A stretch of 11,512 bases of DNA from Thermoplasmata archaeon (GCA_030037035.1 JASHSA010000038.1:1-11512), one strand, 5' to 3'; positions 1 to 6,797 are shown, counted from the first letter of the stretch. Notes: generated by a model from the sequence alone, not told the origin. Translations and numbers: made by a program.

Positions 1-112
1 CCCGACGGTTTCCGGACCGATTCCGCGCCCGCCGCTCCGGTCCGGGAGACCCGAGAGACTGCCCCCGGGGCAAGGCCTTTCTCGGCGTCTCGAGTCCGAG
101 GTACGGGGTCTA

Positions 113-658
113 GTGAGGGACGCAGAGCGACGGGATCCTGATGGCGGGCCCCGGGCGCAGGCCCGGGAGGTTCGCTGGTCCGAGGACCTCGAGACCGTCC
201 GCCGGCTCTTCCGGGAGTATCGCGAGTGGCTCGCCGACCACCAGGATCCTGCCCCGATGTCGGAACCGACGGTCCGCGCCGGTCTCGGGCTGGTCGACCG
301 GCTCATCTCGGAACTGCCCGGGGCGTACGGGCCGCCCCGCGGTAGCGTCCTTCTTTGGTTCGAGGACGACCGCGTGGTCGCGTGTGGGGCGCTGCGCGAG
401 CTTGAACCGAAGGTCGGCGAGATCAAGCGGATCTACGTGCGATCGGACTATCGCGGGAAGGAGTTCGGGCCTCCGTTCGTTCGGGCCCTGCTCGACCGGG
501 CCTCTCGTCTGGGGTACGACAGACTGAGGGTCGACACGCTCCCGACGATGTACGCCGCGATCGAGTTCTACCAGGAGCTGGGGTTCCGCCCCATCCCCGC
601 CTTCTGGCCGCATCCCGTGGCGGGGGCGTTGTTCTTCGAGCGCGAGATCGGCGAGTAG
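113..658 (+). CDS. GNAT family N-acetyltransferase
   Basis: A 181-residue protein of the GCN5-related N-acetyltransferase family, which transfers acetyl from acetyl-CoA to an amine; the substrate cannot be read from sequence. The domain appears to begin near residue 20 (VRWSEDLETVRRLFREY, the alpha-1 region). The acetyl-CoA-binding motif A is at about residues 103-120 (IKRIYVRSDYRGKEFGPPF), where the R-x-x-G-x-G/A loop is RGKEFG. It is followed by the beta-5/alpha-4 part DTLPTMYAAIEFYQELGF, typical of small cytosolic GNATs. The start is a GTG; the reading frame is open to the left edge, so a longer N terminus is possible, but the first 18 residues are already outside the fold. No clear Shine-Dalgarno or promoter is visible. 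About 570 bases separate it from the next gene, so it is probably transcribed separately. The family call is strong and the start is uncertain. Confidence 0.88.
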   Translation: MRDAERRDPDGGPRAQAREVRWSEDLETVRRLFREYREWLADHQDPAPMSEPTVRAGLGLVDRLISELPGAYGPPRGSVLLWFEDDRVVACGALRELEPKVGEIKRIYVRSDYRGKEFGPPFVRALLDRASRLGYDRLRVDTLPTMYAAIEFYQELGFRPIPAFWPHPVAGALFFEREIGE

Positions 659-992
659 CCCCGCGCCGTACCGAGAGCGCGACGGGACCGCGGACTCGGG
701 GTGCGTGGCCCGACGCCGGCGAAGCCACCGGGGCGCTCGTACCGCGGGTCACCCCGGCCTCCGGCAGTCCGCCTGCGCTCGAGAAGGATCCCGTTCGCCG
801 CAGAAAGAGGACTCCACGACCCGACGAACCGACGACTCGGCCGCGTCACCGGTCGACAGGCGTGGACCCGAGCCGCGCGAGGACGACGCCGCCGTGGGAC
901 ATGCGCTCCTGCGAAGGCTTCGCCCGTGTCGACGGCCGGCGCACCGGAGGGGTGAGCACCGGTCGTCGTCCGGCAAAATAACTGCGTAGGAA
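659..992. other. Gene-free intergenic stretch
   Basis: About 330 bases between the acetyltransferase stop and the promoter island of the SPFH-GTPase cassette. Short open frames exist on both strands, but their translations are arginine- and proline-rich, without motifs, as expected by chance in GC-rich DNA. I see no tRNA T-loop motif, no T-rich terminator and no strong hairpin. It may hold 3' UTR, an undetected non-coding RNA or decayed sequence. Confidence 0.5.
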
Positions 993-1000
993 TTTATACT
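993..1000 (+). promoter_or_regulatory. TATA-like promoter element of the SPFH-GTPase cassette
   Basis: The octamer TTTATACT sits in one of the very few A/T-rich islands of the window (about 975-1006) and resembles the archaeal TATA box. With the usual 24-31 base spacing, transcription would start near 1020-1026. No plausible gene lies to the left on the minus strand, so the cassette to the right is the likely target. In a bacterium, TATACT at 995-1000 could instead be a -10 element, but no good -35 is seen 16-18 bases upstream. Confidence 0.5.
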
Positions 1001-1025
1001 CATACATGCGCATTCGACACGTCGG

Positions 1026-1045
1026 CGACCCTGCGTGCAGGGTCG
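1026..1045. promoter_or_regulatory. Perfect 9-bp palindrome at the predicted transcription start (candidate operator)
   Basis: The arms CGACCCTGC (1026-1034) and GCAGGGTCG (1037-1045) are exact reverse complements separated by only GT. A 2-base gap is too tight for a good RNA hairpin, so a dimeric repressor site on DNA is more natural. It begins about 25 bases downstream of the TATA-like box, over the inferred start site, where repressors would block polymerase. Candidate operator by position and symmetry only. Confidence 0.4.
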
Positions 1046-1068
1046 ACCAAGCAGGGGGGAAAATCGGG

Positions 1069-1239
1069 ATGGGAGGCTGGACATCCTCCACGCTGCTCTC
1101 GCTCTCCCCGGATCTTCTCGCGCGCAGGGTCCTCGCTACCAGCCCCGTCCGGGTCGACGGCTGGCCGGACCCGCCCCGCACCGTGCCCCGATGCGGCGAG
1201 CGGACGGCGACGTCGAACGACGAGGCTCCATGCCGCTGA
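1069..1239 (+). CDS. Possible leader ORF overlapping the SPFH gene start
   Basis: A 56-codon open frame from an ATG at 1069, preceded by a G-run (GGGGGGA, 1054-1060). It ends with a TGA at 1237-1239, ten bases past the ATG of the SPFH gene (1230). The translation begins MGGWTSSTLLSLSPDLLARR and matches no family I recognise. It lies in the roughly 200-base leader implied by the TATA-like box at 993. If translated, its terminating ribosomes could couple to the downstream start. It may equally be a chance frame in GC-rich DNA. Confidence 0.2.
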   Translation: MGGWTSSTLLSLSPDLLARRVLATSPVRVDGWPDPPRTVPRCGERTATSNDEAPCR

Positions 1240-2198
1240 GCTTCACCTTTCTCGAGGAGGCGGCGGCGGTCGGCCTGCTCGCGGCCGGCGCGGCGTGGCT
1301 GCTCCGCCAGATCTTCTACGTTCCCGTCCCCCCGAACAAGGCGCTCATCCTCTTCGGGCCCCGAGCACGACGCACGACCGGCTCCCGGGGCGCCGACGCC
1401 TCGTCGTTGGACGCTCCGGCCCCAAGGGTCGTGATCGGCGGCGGGGTCGTTCTCGCCCCGTGGAACAAGGCCTACGCCTACCTGCCGCTCGCGCCGATCG
1501 ACGTCGAGGCGACGGTCCGCGCCCTCCACTCGGTCGAGGGGGGGAGCGGTTCGGGCTGGGAGGTGACCCTCGCGGTCCAGGCGAAGATCCCCGCCGAGGC
1601 CGGGGCGCTCCGGGCCGCCTCGGAGAACCTCATCGGGCTCAGCCCCGCGGAGCTGGCCGCCTTCGTGCGCCGCGCGGTGGAGGGCTCCGTCCCCCTGGTC
1701 CTGGCCCGTCTCGCGGTCGGCGAGGTGGAGCCCGACTGGGAGCGGCTCGGCGCGGAGATCCAGGTCACCATCGGTCCGGAGCTGATCCCTTCGGGGCTGA
1801 TCGTACGTTCGGTCGCGGTCCGGGAACTGCATCGGATCGCCCAGCCCACCGTAGCGTCGGCCGGGACCGAGCTTCGCCTGCGTCCCCGGCCGGCTCGAAG
1901 CTCCTCGGCGACCGAGGAGGTCGACGACCGCCTGGCGCGCGTCGAGCGGGGGCTCGGGGTGATCGGGGCCCAGGTCGACCGCTGGCTGGGCGAGCGCTCC
2001 GAGGAGCCGAGCGTCCCAGAGACCGTTCTCGGCCCGGCGTGGGTGCCGGACCTCCCCGTCCCGGAGCGGGCGGACGGGCGTGCTCACGATCCGAGGGACC
2101 GCGGGGGCTTCTCCCGCAGCTCGCGGCCGCTCCGTGCGGCCCGGGCGAGCGAGGGGATCGGCCCGGCGGACCTGTCGGAGAACGAACCCGCAGGATAG
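1230..2198 (+). CDS. Short flotillin-like SPFH/band 7 membrane protein
   Basis: A 322-residue protein. Residues about 7-30 form one N-terminal hydrophobic helix (LEEAAAVGLLAAGAAWLLRQ and onward), followed at once by the flotillin-like entry VPVPPNKALILFG (31-43). The SPFH domain runs to about residue 202. It follows the flotillin order: a GGG-VLAPW strand, PLAPIDVEATV, a variable helical part, then LARLAVGEVEPD and GLIVRSVAV at the end. SPFH proteins oligomerise on membranes and organise microdomains or regulate partner proteins. Canonical flotillins continue into a long Ala/Glu-rich coiled coil; here there is only a short heptad-like stretch (about 226-255) and a polar, probably disordered tail. 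The ATG at 1230 is chosen because it has a GAGG (1222-1225) just upstream and puts the helix at the N terminus; in-frame GTG 1035 and ATG 1191 would add an arginine-rich extension. First gene of the cassette, 11 bases from the next. Confidence 0.75.
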   Translation: MPLSFTFLEEAAAVGLLAAGAAWLLRQIFYVPVPPNKALILFGPRARRTTGSRGADASSLDAPAPRVVIGGGVVLAPWNKAYAYLPLAPIDVEATVRALHSVEGGSGSGWEVTLAVQAKIPAEAGALRAASENLIGLSPAELAAFVRRAVEGSVPLVLARLAVGEVEPDWERLGAEIQVTIGPELIPSGLIVRSVAVRELHRIAQPTVASAGTELRLRPRPARSSSATEEVDDRLARVERGLGVIGAQVDRWLGERSEEPSVPETVLGPAWVPDLPVPERADGRAHDPRDRGGFSRSSRPLRAARASEGIGPADLSENEPAG

Positions 2199-2201
2199 GA
2201 G
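2197..2201 (+). promoter_or_regulatory. Shine-Dalgarno overlapping the upstream stop codon
   Basis: AGGAG lies 8 bases before the ATG at 2210 and shares bases with the TAG stop of the SPFH gene (2196-2198). This arrangement fits translational coupling and fixes the GTPase start at 2210, although the reading frame extends far upstream. Confidence 0.7.
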
Positions 2202-2209
2202 AACCAACC

Positions 2210-3229
2210 ATGTGTCCAGCTGCGATCTTGGGAGACCGAGCGTGCGGAAAGACGACGTTCCTGGGGCTGCTCTACGCGGCCCAGGTGAAGTACGGTACGC
2301 GGGTGGCGGACTCGTTCCGCTTCCATGCGCCGCTGCAGTCGCTGCGCCTGATGAGCCAGGTCTACGAGGGGATGAAGGACGCGCGCTTCCCCGGCGCGAC
2401 CCTGAAGGACGAGATGACCGAGATCGGCTTCGTCTTCGGGTACCGTAAGGCGCTCTCGGGCCGCCTGCCGACGGCGCTCAAGGAGAAGAACTGGGTGAAC
2501 CCGTTCGCGAAGCTCCAGTTCGCCGCCTACGACGTCTCGGGCGAGGACGTCCAGGAGTTCATCGAGACCGGCGTGGCGGCGAGCCCGATCATCCAGCAGC
2601 TGCTGAAGAGCCACGTCGTCGTGATCCTCGTCGACTGCAGCAAGATGACCACCGAGATCGACTCGCCGGTCTTCCGCCAGATGCTGAAGTACGACAGCGA
2701 GGTCGCGTCGCTGCTCGTCTCGCTCCAGACGTACAAGCGCCAGGAGTTCAGCCGGATGAAGACCCAGGGCCTCAGCGTCGGCAACCCGGTGATCTACCCG
2801 GCGATCGTGCTCTCGAAGTTCGACAGCGTGCGGGACGAGGTCCTCGTGAAGCTCGGGCTCCACCGCGGCGTCCCCCCGGGGGACCAGCGGCGCAAGCGCA
2901 AGGACTACGCCGAGGCGCTCCTGCGGGTCTTCATGCCCCAGACGCTCTCGCAGATCCGCGGCGGCAAGGTCGCCGGCGTCAACTTCGACCAGGGCGCCTA
3001 CTTCTTCAGCTGGGTCCGCACGGAGACCGCCGAGGCGGGGATGCAGCCGGTCGGCGCGCCCCGGATCGTCCGGAAGGGGTTCTCCGCGGACGGCGGCGCC
3101 GAGCCGGACTTCTCCTACGACGACTACGTCTCGTTCATCGAGCACTTCCGCGATGTCGCGAACAAGGTCCCCGACGAGATCGTCGAGCAGGCGACTCTCC
3201 AGGCGGCCCCCGCGCCGGCGACCGCCTAG
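2210..3229 (+). CDS. P-loop GTPase-like protein (DO-GTPase2-like)
   Basis: A 339-residue soluble protein with the elements of a small-GTPase fold. The P-loop GDRACGKTT occupies residues 8-16 (Lys14, Thr15) at the extreme N terminus. A DxxG motif (DVSGED, Asp108-Gly111) follows the strand KLQFAAY. A hydrophobic strand VVVILVD lies at about 135-141, and SKFD (202-205) follows the strand YPAIVL and stands in for the N/TKxD base-recognition motif. All are intact, so GTP binding is likely; SKxD is a variant, so guanine preference is inferred. The pattern resembles the DO-GTPase2 type of the 'double GTPase' systems that pair with GAP1 proteins. C-terminal residues 327-339 are a low-complexity Ala/Pro tail. 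It is the second gene of the cassette, flanked by the SPFH protein and the GAP1-N-like protein, with a degenerate paralogue two genes on. Family assignment is from memory of motifs; the P-loop NTPase call is firm. Confidence 0.8.
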   Translation: MCPAAILGDRACGKTTFLGLLYAAQVKYGTRVADSFRFHAPLQSLRLMSQVYEGMKDARFPGATLKDEMTEIGFVFGYRKALSGRLPTALKEKNWVNPFAKLQFAAYDVSGEDVQEFIETGVAASPIIQQLLKSHVVVILVDCSKMTTEIDSPVFRQMLKYDSEVASLLVSLQTYKRQEFSRMKTQGLSVGNPVIYPAIVLSKFDSVRDEVLVKLGLHRGVPPGDQRRKRKDYAEALLRVFMPQTLSQIRGGKVAGVNFDQGAYFFSWVRTETAEAGMQPVGAPRIVRKGFSADGGAEPDFSYDDYVSFIEHFRDVANKVPDEIVEQATLQAAPAPATA

Positions 3230-3272
3230 CGCGGGCCGGCACGGTCGGCAGCGGCGGAGGAACGGAGGCACG

Positions 3273-4079
3273 ATGGTCGACGGCCCGTCGGTGACCCTCG
3301 AGCATTGGATCTACGGCGCGACGCCCGAGAAGGGCTACGGCACGAAGGCCGAGTCGCACGGGCTGAACGGCCCGCTCTACATGCGGTACCTCGAGAACCA
3401 CTTCACGCCCGTCCGGGTGGAGAAGACGGCGAGCGGCTCGGCGGTGATCGACGCCCGCATGATCCACCCGGCCCCGGCGAACGACGAGGTCCTCCTGTCG
3501 GTCCTCGAGCGCGGGGTCGCGGACGAGTACAACCGTCCGACGATCCAGAACCACACGGTCGTGCTGCCGGTGTCGCTGCTGCGTTCCGGTCGGCTCGCGC
3601 TGCCGGAGGCCGAGGCGGGCGTCATCGCCTTCGACCGGCGCTTCCCGAAGGCGACCGGCAAGGTCGACCCGATCTCCGTCCCCCTGCGGGAGCAGGGGCC
3701 GTCCGCCGAGGTCCTCGGCCAGGGGATCCGCCGGCTGATCACGAAGCCGGCGGTCGACACGCTCGCGAGCCGGCTCCTCTCGAACGAGAACGGGCGGACG
3801 CTGCTCCTGTGCCGGGGAAGCACCCACGAGTACCGCAACGAGCTGCTCTACAAGCTGGTCGAACTGTTCACGACGAGCACGGAGGTGCCGGTCTTCACCG
3901 CGATCAGCGACGCCCCGACGCTGAGCGCGATGAACCACTTCCGCCTGGCGATCTCCTCGCGCGGGGTGCGCGCCGACGGGACGTGGACGCTGCTGGACGC
4001 CAGCCTCGACCGGGCCGCGCTCCCGCCGATCCGCGGGCGTACCTCCGTCTACTCGAGGATCTCCGAGGCGTTCGCCTGA
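3273..4079 (+). CDS. GTPase-associated protein 1 N-terminal domain-like (GAP1-N) protein
   Basis: A 268-residue protein beginning with LEHWIYGATPEKGYGTKAES (residues 9-28). The aromatic-Tyr-Gly start, then a Gly-Tyr and a small-residue-x-Ser-x-Gly, match the opening of GAP1-N domains as I know them. Further on it alternates strands and helices (VVLPVSLLRSGRLALPEAEAG; RTLLLCRGSTHEYRNELLYK) with no P-loop, metal site or membrane segment. GAP1 proteins are companions of GTPases in predicted conflict or signalling operons; their biochemical role is not established. This copy has only the length of the N-terminal part and lacks room for the middle and C-terminal GAP1 domains. The ATG at 3273 is supported by GGAGG at 3264-3268 and a second GGAGG at 3256-3260. 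It lies 43 bases after the GTPase gene and 63 before its paralogue, so co-transcription is likely. An unrelated family of similar look remains possible. Confidence 0.6.
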   Translation: MVDGPSVTLEHWIYGATPEKGYGTKAESHGLNGPLYMRYLENHFTPVRVEKTASGSAVIDARMIHPAPANDEVLLSVLERGVADEYNRPTIQNHTVVLPVSLLRSGRLALPEAEAGVIAFDRRFPKATGKVDPISVPLREQGPSAEVLGQGIRRLITKPAVDTLASRLLSNENGRTLLLCRGSTHEYRNELLYKLVELFTTSTEVPVFTAISDAPTLSAMNHFRLAISSRGVRADGTWTLLDASLDRAALPPIRGRTSVYSRISEAFA

Positions 4080-4142
4080 CGCCGCGGTGACGGACGAGAG
4101 CCGCGCCGCCGCTCGCATTCCGTCCGCGGAGTTCGGAGGCCG

Positions 4143-5078
4143 ATGACGACCGCGCTCGTCGTCGGGGAGCCCCGCTCGGGCCAGACGACGTTCGTCGGGC
4201 TCCTCTACACGGCGGTCGTCCGCTTCGGGACGGAAGAGGGGGACCGGTTCCGGTTCCACGCCGACCGCGAGTCGATCCGTCGCCTCGAGGCGATCTACGG
4301 CGCCCTCGGTGACGGGCGGTTCCCGGAGGTCGACCTCGACCCGGACGCCGGGCCGCTTCGGTTCGTCTTCGGCTTCCGTCGGTCCGGCCTCGGCGGATGG
4401 GCGCGGGGCGGCTCCGACGAGGACGGCGACTTCCTCACCGTTCCCGTCCAGGTCGGCGGCTTCCCGACCGCGGAGGTCGCCGAGCTCGGCGAGCGGTTGC
4501 CGGTCCTCGACGAGGCGACCCGCCACCTCCTCCGAAGTCCGATCCTGGTCGCCCTCGTCAACGCCGCCGCGCTGCTCGTGCCGCCCGCGGCGGACGCTTC
4601 CGGCCCGGCGGCCCGACGCGACCACGAGCTGGCCCGGGCGATGGAGACGGTCGCGAGGTTCCTCGCGCTCGAACGGAGGCGCAAGGAGCGCACCCTCTAC
4701 CCGATCTTCGTGCTGACGCAGTTCGACCGTGCTCCCGAGGCGACCCTTCACGCCCTCGCCGCCCCCGCCGGTCCGCCGTCGTCCTGGTCGCTCGCCGACC
4801 GGGGAGCGTTCGGGCTTCGCGTGCTCGAGACGTTCCTGCCCGAGACCGCCCGGTTCCTCGGCACGGCGGGAGGGACGCGCGTGACGGTCGCCCCGGCCGC
4901 GTGGTTCTTCAGCGGGATCGCGACCGAGGACCGGGGCCCCGACGGCATCCGGGTCCGGCGCCGCTCGCGCCTGCCCGTGGCCGGCTGGGAACCGGAGTAT
5001 CCCTACGAGGAGTACCGCGGTCTCCTCCTCGAGCTCGGCTACCGCGCGCGCCCGGGCAGGCTCGTCGCGTCGGCGTAG
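4143..5078 (+). CDS. Degenerate GTPase paralogue with all three key residues replaced by Gln
   Basis: A 311-residue homologue of the GTPase encoded at 2210-3229. The N termini align position for position: GEPRSGQTTFVGLLYTAVVR against GDRACGKTTFLGLLYAAQVK. The shared FRFHA, GRFP/ARFP and FVFGFR/FVFGYR blocks follow. The P-loop Lys14 is Gln14, the DxxG Asp is Gln103 (QVGG), and the SKFD Lys is Gln193 (TQFD), while the folds around them are kept. It should therefore be unable to hydrolyse GTP in the normal way and perhaps cannot bind it. A pseudo-GTPase subunit that pairs with the active one is the natural reading. The C-terminal part (AAWFFSGIATED, WEPEYPYEEYRGLL) also matches its paralogue (AYFFSWVRTET, PDFSYDDYVSFI). 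The ATG at 4143 has GGAGG at 4135-4139, closer than usual. It is the last gene of the cassette, ending 15 bases from the convergent neighbour. Confidence 0.78.
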   Translation: MTTALVVGEPRSGQTTFVGLLYTAVVRFGTEEGDRFRFHADRESIRRLEAIYGALGDGRFPEVDLDPDAGPLRFVFGFRRSGLGGWARGGSDEDGDFLTVPVQVGGFPTAEVAELGERLPVLDEATRHLLRSPILVALVNAAALLVPPAADASGPAARRDHELARAMETVARFLALERRRKERTLYPIFVLTQFDRAPEATLHALAAPAGPPSSWSLADRGAFGLRVLETFLPETARFLGTAGGTRVTVAPAAWFFSGIATEDRGPDGIRVRRRSRLPVAGWEPEYPYEEYRGLLLELGYRARPGRLVASA

Positions 5079-5093
5079 CCTCGCCCGCCGGGG

Positions 5094-6659
5094 CTACGGC
5101 GTCGCCGCGCCGCTCTCGGCGACGTAGCGGAACCCTTCTCCGTGGCTCCCTTCCCGTCGCACCGTCCACCCGCCGACCGTCCACACGCCCTCTGCGGTCG
5201 CCGCTCCACCGGCGTCGTTCCGAGCGGCCTCGAGCTCGGCGTCGAGGTACTCGTGGTCGGTCGCGACCTCGGGGACGAGCTTCCCCCGCACGAGCAGCGT
5301 CGCCAGGAGCGGCAAGCCCGACGGTCTCCCGCGCCAGGCGATCGTCAGGAACTGCTTGCGGAAGTCGGCGCTCTCGAGCACGAGCGACCGGAGCGCCTCG
5401 TAGGCCGGCCGGGAACGGTAGTCCTTCGGAGGGGGGTCGAGGCGGTGCCGGCTCCGGCGGCGTTCGGTGGCGATGCGCCGCCAGACCGCGCCGTCGACGT
5501 CCTCCGCCTCCCAGACGGTGGAGGCGTCCAGCTCGTCGTCGCCTTCGCCCCCGTACGTCGAGCCCCGGGCCGTCTCCGAGCGGTCTAGGCCGCTCCCCTC
5601 GCCCCCGGAGGCTCGGCCGGCGCCGCGACGGCCGGGCCGTCCCGGGGTCAGGCTGTAGGCGAGCGCCGCCCCGGCAGCGCTCGAGACCGGAGCCCGGATC
5701 GTCAGCTCCTCGACGTCCGGATACCGGTTCGGATGGAGGACGACGAACGGACCGCTCTCCGGCGAGCTGAACAGCAGGGCGAGGACGTCGTTGACGGTCG
5801 CCACCTGGCGCCGCACGGCGAGCTCGCTCAGGCGGACGAGCGGGCACGGCGCCCCGGCCTCGCGCGGATGGGAGGCGAGGTCGTCCAGGATCGCCTGCGC
5901 GACCTCGGCGACGATCTGCTGGTGCGGAGTGCGCGCGACGGTGCTCTGCTCGCGACGGTCCCCGAGGAGGCCGCGCCGGAGCCTCAAGGCTACCCGCGTC
6001 GCCTTGAGCGCCTCCTCCCGGGTCGCCCAGAGGCGCTGGTTGAGCCACGGCTGGAGCCGTCCGCCGCTGACGCGGGAGTCGGCGAACAGGCCGGCCCAGC
6101 GGTCGCCGACGTCCTGACGCCACTCCGGCGTCGCCGGGCTCTCCCGGTACCACTCGAGGACACGCTCCCTTAGGAACGCGCCCGCGTTCAGCGGGTCGTC
6201 GACCTCCTGCTTCACGCGGGCCATCAGCGCAGCCGCCCGGCGCGCGATCTCGTCGAGCAGCGCGCGGTCCCCTCCGGCGCTCCGGACCAGCGTCGTCACG
6301 CGAAGGCGGTTCGCCCGGACGATGTCGAACCGGTCGGTCGGGTCGGTGGCGAGGAACGCCTCGACCTCCGGCGGTCGGATCGGTCCGCCGATCGGCTGGG
6401 ACAACCCGCGCCCCTCGGGAGGGCCGACCCTCACCTCGGGGACCCGCTCGCGGGGCTCCCCGCCGGCGTCCGGGGCCCTCCCGGAACGCCGCGCCGGGGA
6501 CTCTCGGGCGGGCGGAGCCTCTCCCCGGACGTCGGCCGAGCGGAGGCGGGCGACCGCGGCGAGGCGTTCCTCCCGGTCCTTCGCGATCCGCCGGCGTTCG
6601 GCGGCCCGCTGGCGCTCGCGGTCCTTCTGGATCTCGGCGGCGTCCGACTCCTCGGCCAT
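5094..6659 (-). CDS. Uncharacterised 521-residue protein with charged N-terminal helix
   Basis: Not recognised. Residues 1-45 are an Arg/Glu/Ala-rich run (KDRERQRAAERRRIAKDREE) likely to form one long helix or coiled coil, followed by a Pro/Gly/Arg linker to about 95. A mostly helical domain follows (about 96-250, including DRFDIVRANRLRV and NQRLWATREEAL). Next comes an alpha/beta stretch with PFVVLHPNRYPDVEELTIRA, a Gly/Arg/Ser-rich linker (about 340-385), and a C-terminal part (about 400-515) ending in repeated Val-Trp/Gly-Trp (VWTVGGWTVRREG). No P-loop, zinc site, signal peptide or membrane helix is evident. The ATG at 6659 has no Shine-Dalgarno. It converges on the pseudo-GTPase gene with 15 bases between the stops, and follows the zinc-ribbon gene on the same strand after 138 bases. 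Whether it belongs to the GTPase system is open. Confidence 0.7.
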   Translation of the reverse strand: MAEESDAAEIQKDRERQRAAERRRIAKDREERLAAVARLRSADVRGEAPPARESPARRSGRAPDAGGEPRERVPEVRVGPPEGRGLSQPIGGPIRPPEVEAFLATDPTDRFDIVRANRLRVTTLVRSAGGDRALLDEIARRAAALMARVKQEVDDPLNAGAFLRERVLEWYRESPATPEWRQDVGDRWAGLFADSRVSGGRLQPWLNQRLWATREEALKATRVALRLRRGLLGDRREQSTVARTPHQQIVAEVAQAILDDLASHPREAGAPCPLVRLSELAVRRQVATVNDVLALLFSSPESGPFVVLHPNRYPDVEELTIRAPVSSAAGAALAYSLTPGRPGRRGAGRASGGEGSGLDRSETARGSTYGGEGDDELDASTVWEAEDVDGAVWRRIATERRRSRHRLDPPPKDYRSRPAYEALRSLVLESADFRKQFLTIAWRGRPSGLPLLATLLVRGKLVPEVATDHEYLDAELEAARNDAGGAATAEGVWTVGGWTVRREGSHGEGFRYVAESGAATP

Positions 6660-6797
6660 CCACTACGGCGAGCGAAGCCCGGTTCTGACCATGGTGGGGT
6701 CGAGGGGATTACCGTTGCGATGTTCCCGTCCCACCCGAGGGCGGGGAGCCGTCGGCGGGCCCTCAACGCGGATCGCGGTCGTCCGCCGGGGGCCCGC

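Noticed and set aside
659..970. tRNA or other structured RNA in the left intergenic region
   Set aside because: No T-loop motif, no cloverleaf-like pairing and no known riboswitch core could be found by eye.
992..999. Minus-strand TATA box (TATAAATT) in the same A/T island
   Set aside because: It is a good match, but no plausible gene lies to its left on the minus strand; at most it could drive an undetected RNA.
1035..1229. N-terminal extension of the SPFH protein from GTG 1035 or ATG 1191
   Set aside because: The extra residues are Arg/Pro-rich, would precede the membrane helix, and overlap the palindrome; ATG 1230 is the simpler start.
1295..2209. Upstream extension of the GTPase frame to 1295
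   Set aside because: It would overlap the SPFH gene out of frame with an Arg/Gly/Pro-rich sequence. The P-loop is at residues 8-16 from ATG 2210, which has a good Shine-Dalgarno.
846..4751. Long minus-strand frames at 846-2207, 2084-3271 and 3135-4751
   Set aside because: They are antisense to the motif-bearing SPFH, GTPase and GAP1-N genes, with compositions typical of GC-rich antisense frames and no recognisable domains.
4397..5770. 457-codon plus-strand frame spanning the end of the pseudo-GTPase and the convergent gene
   Set aside because: Almost entirely Arg/Pro/Gly/Ser; it overlaps two better-supported genes on opposite strands.
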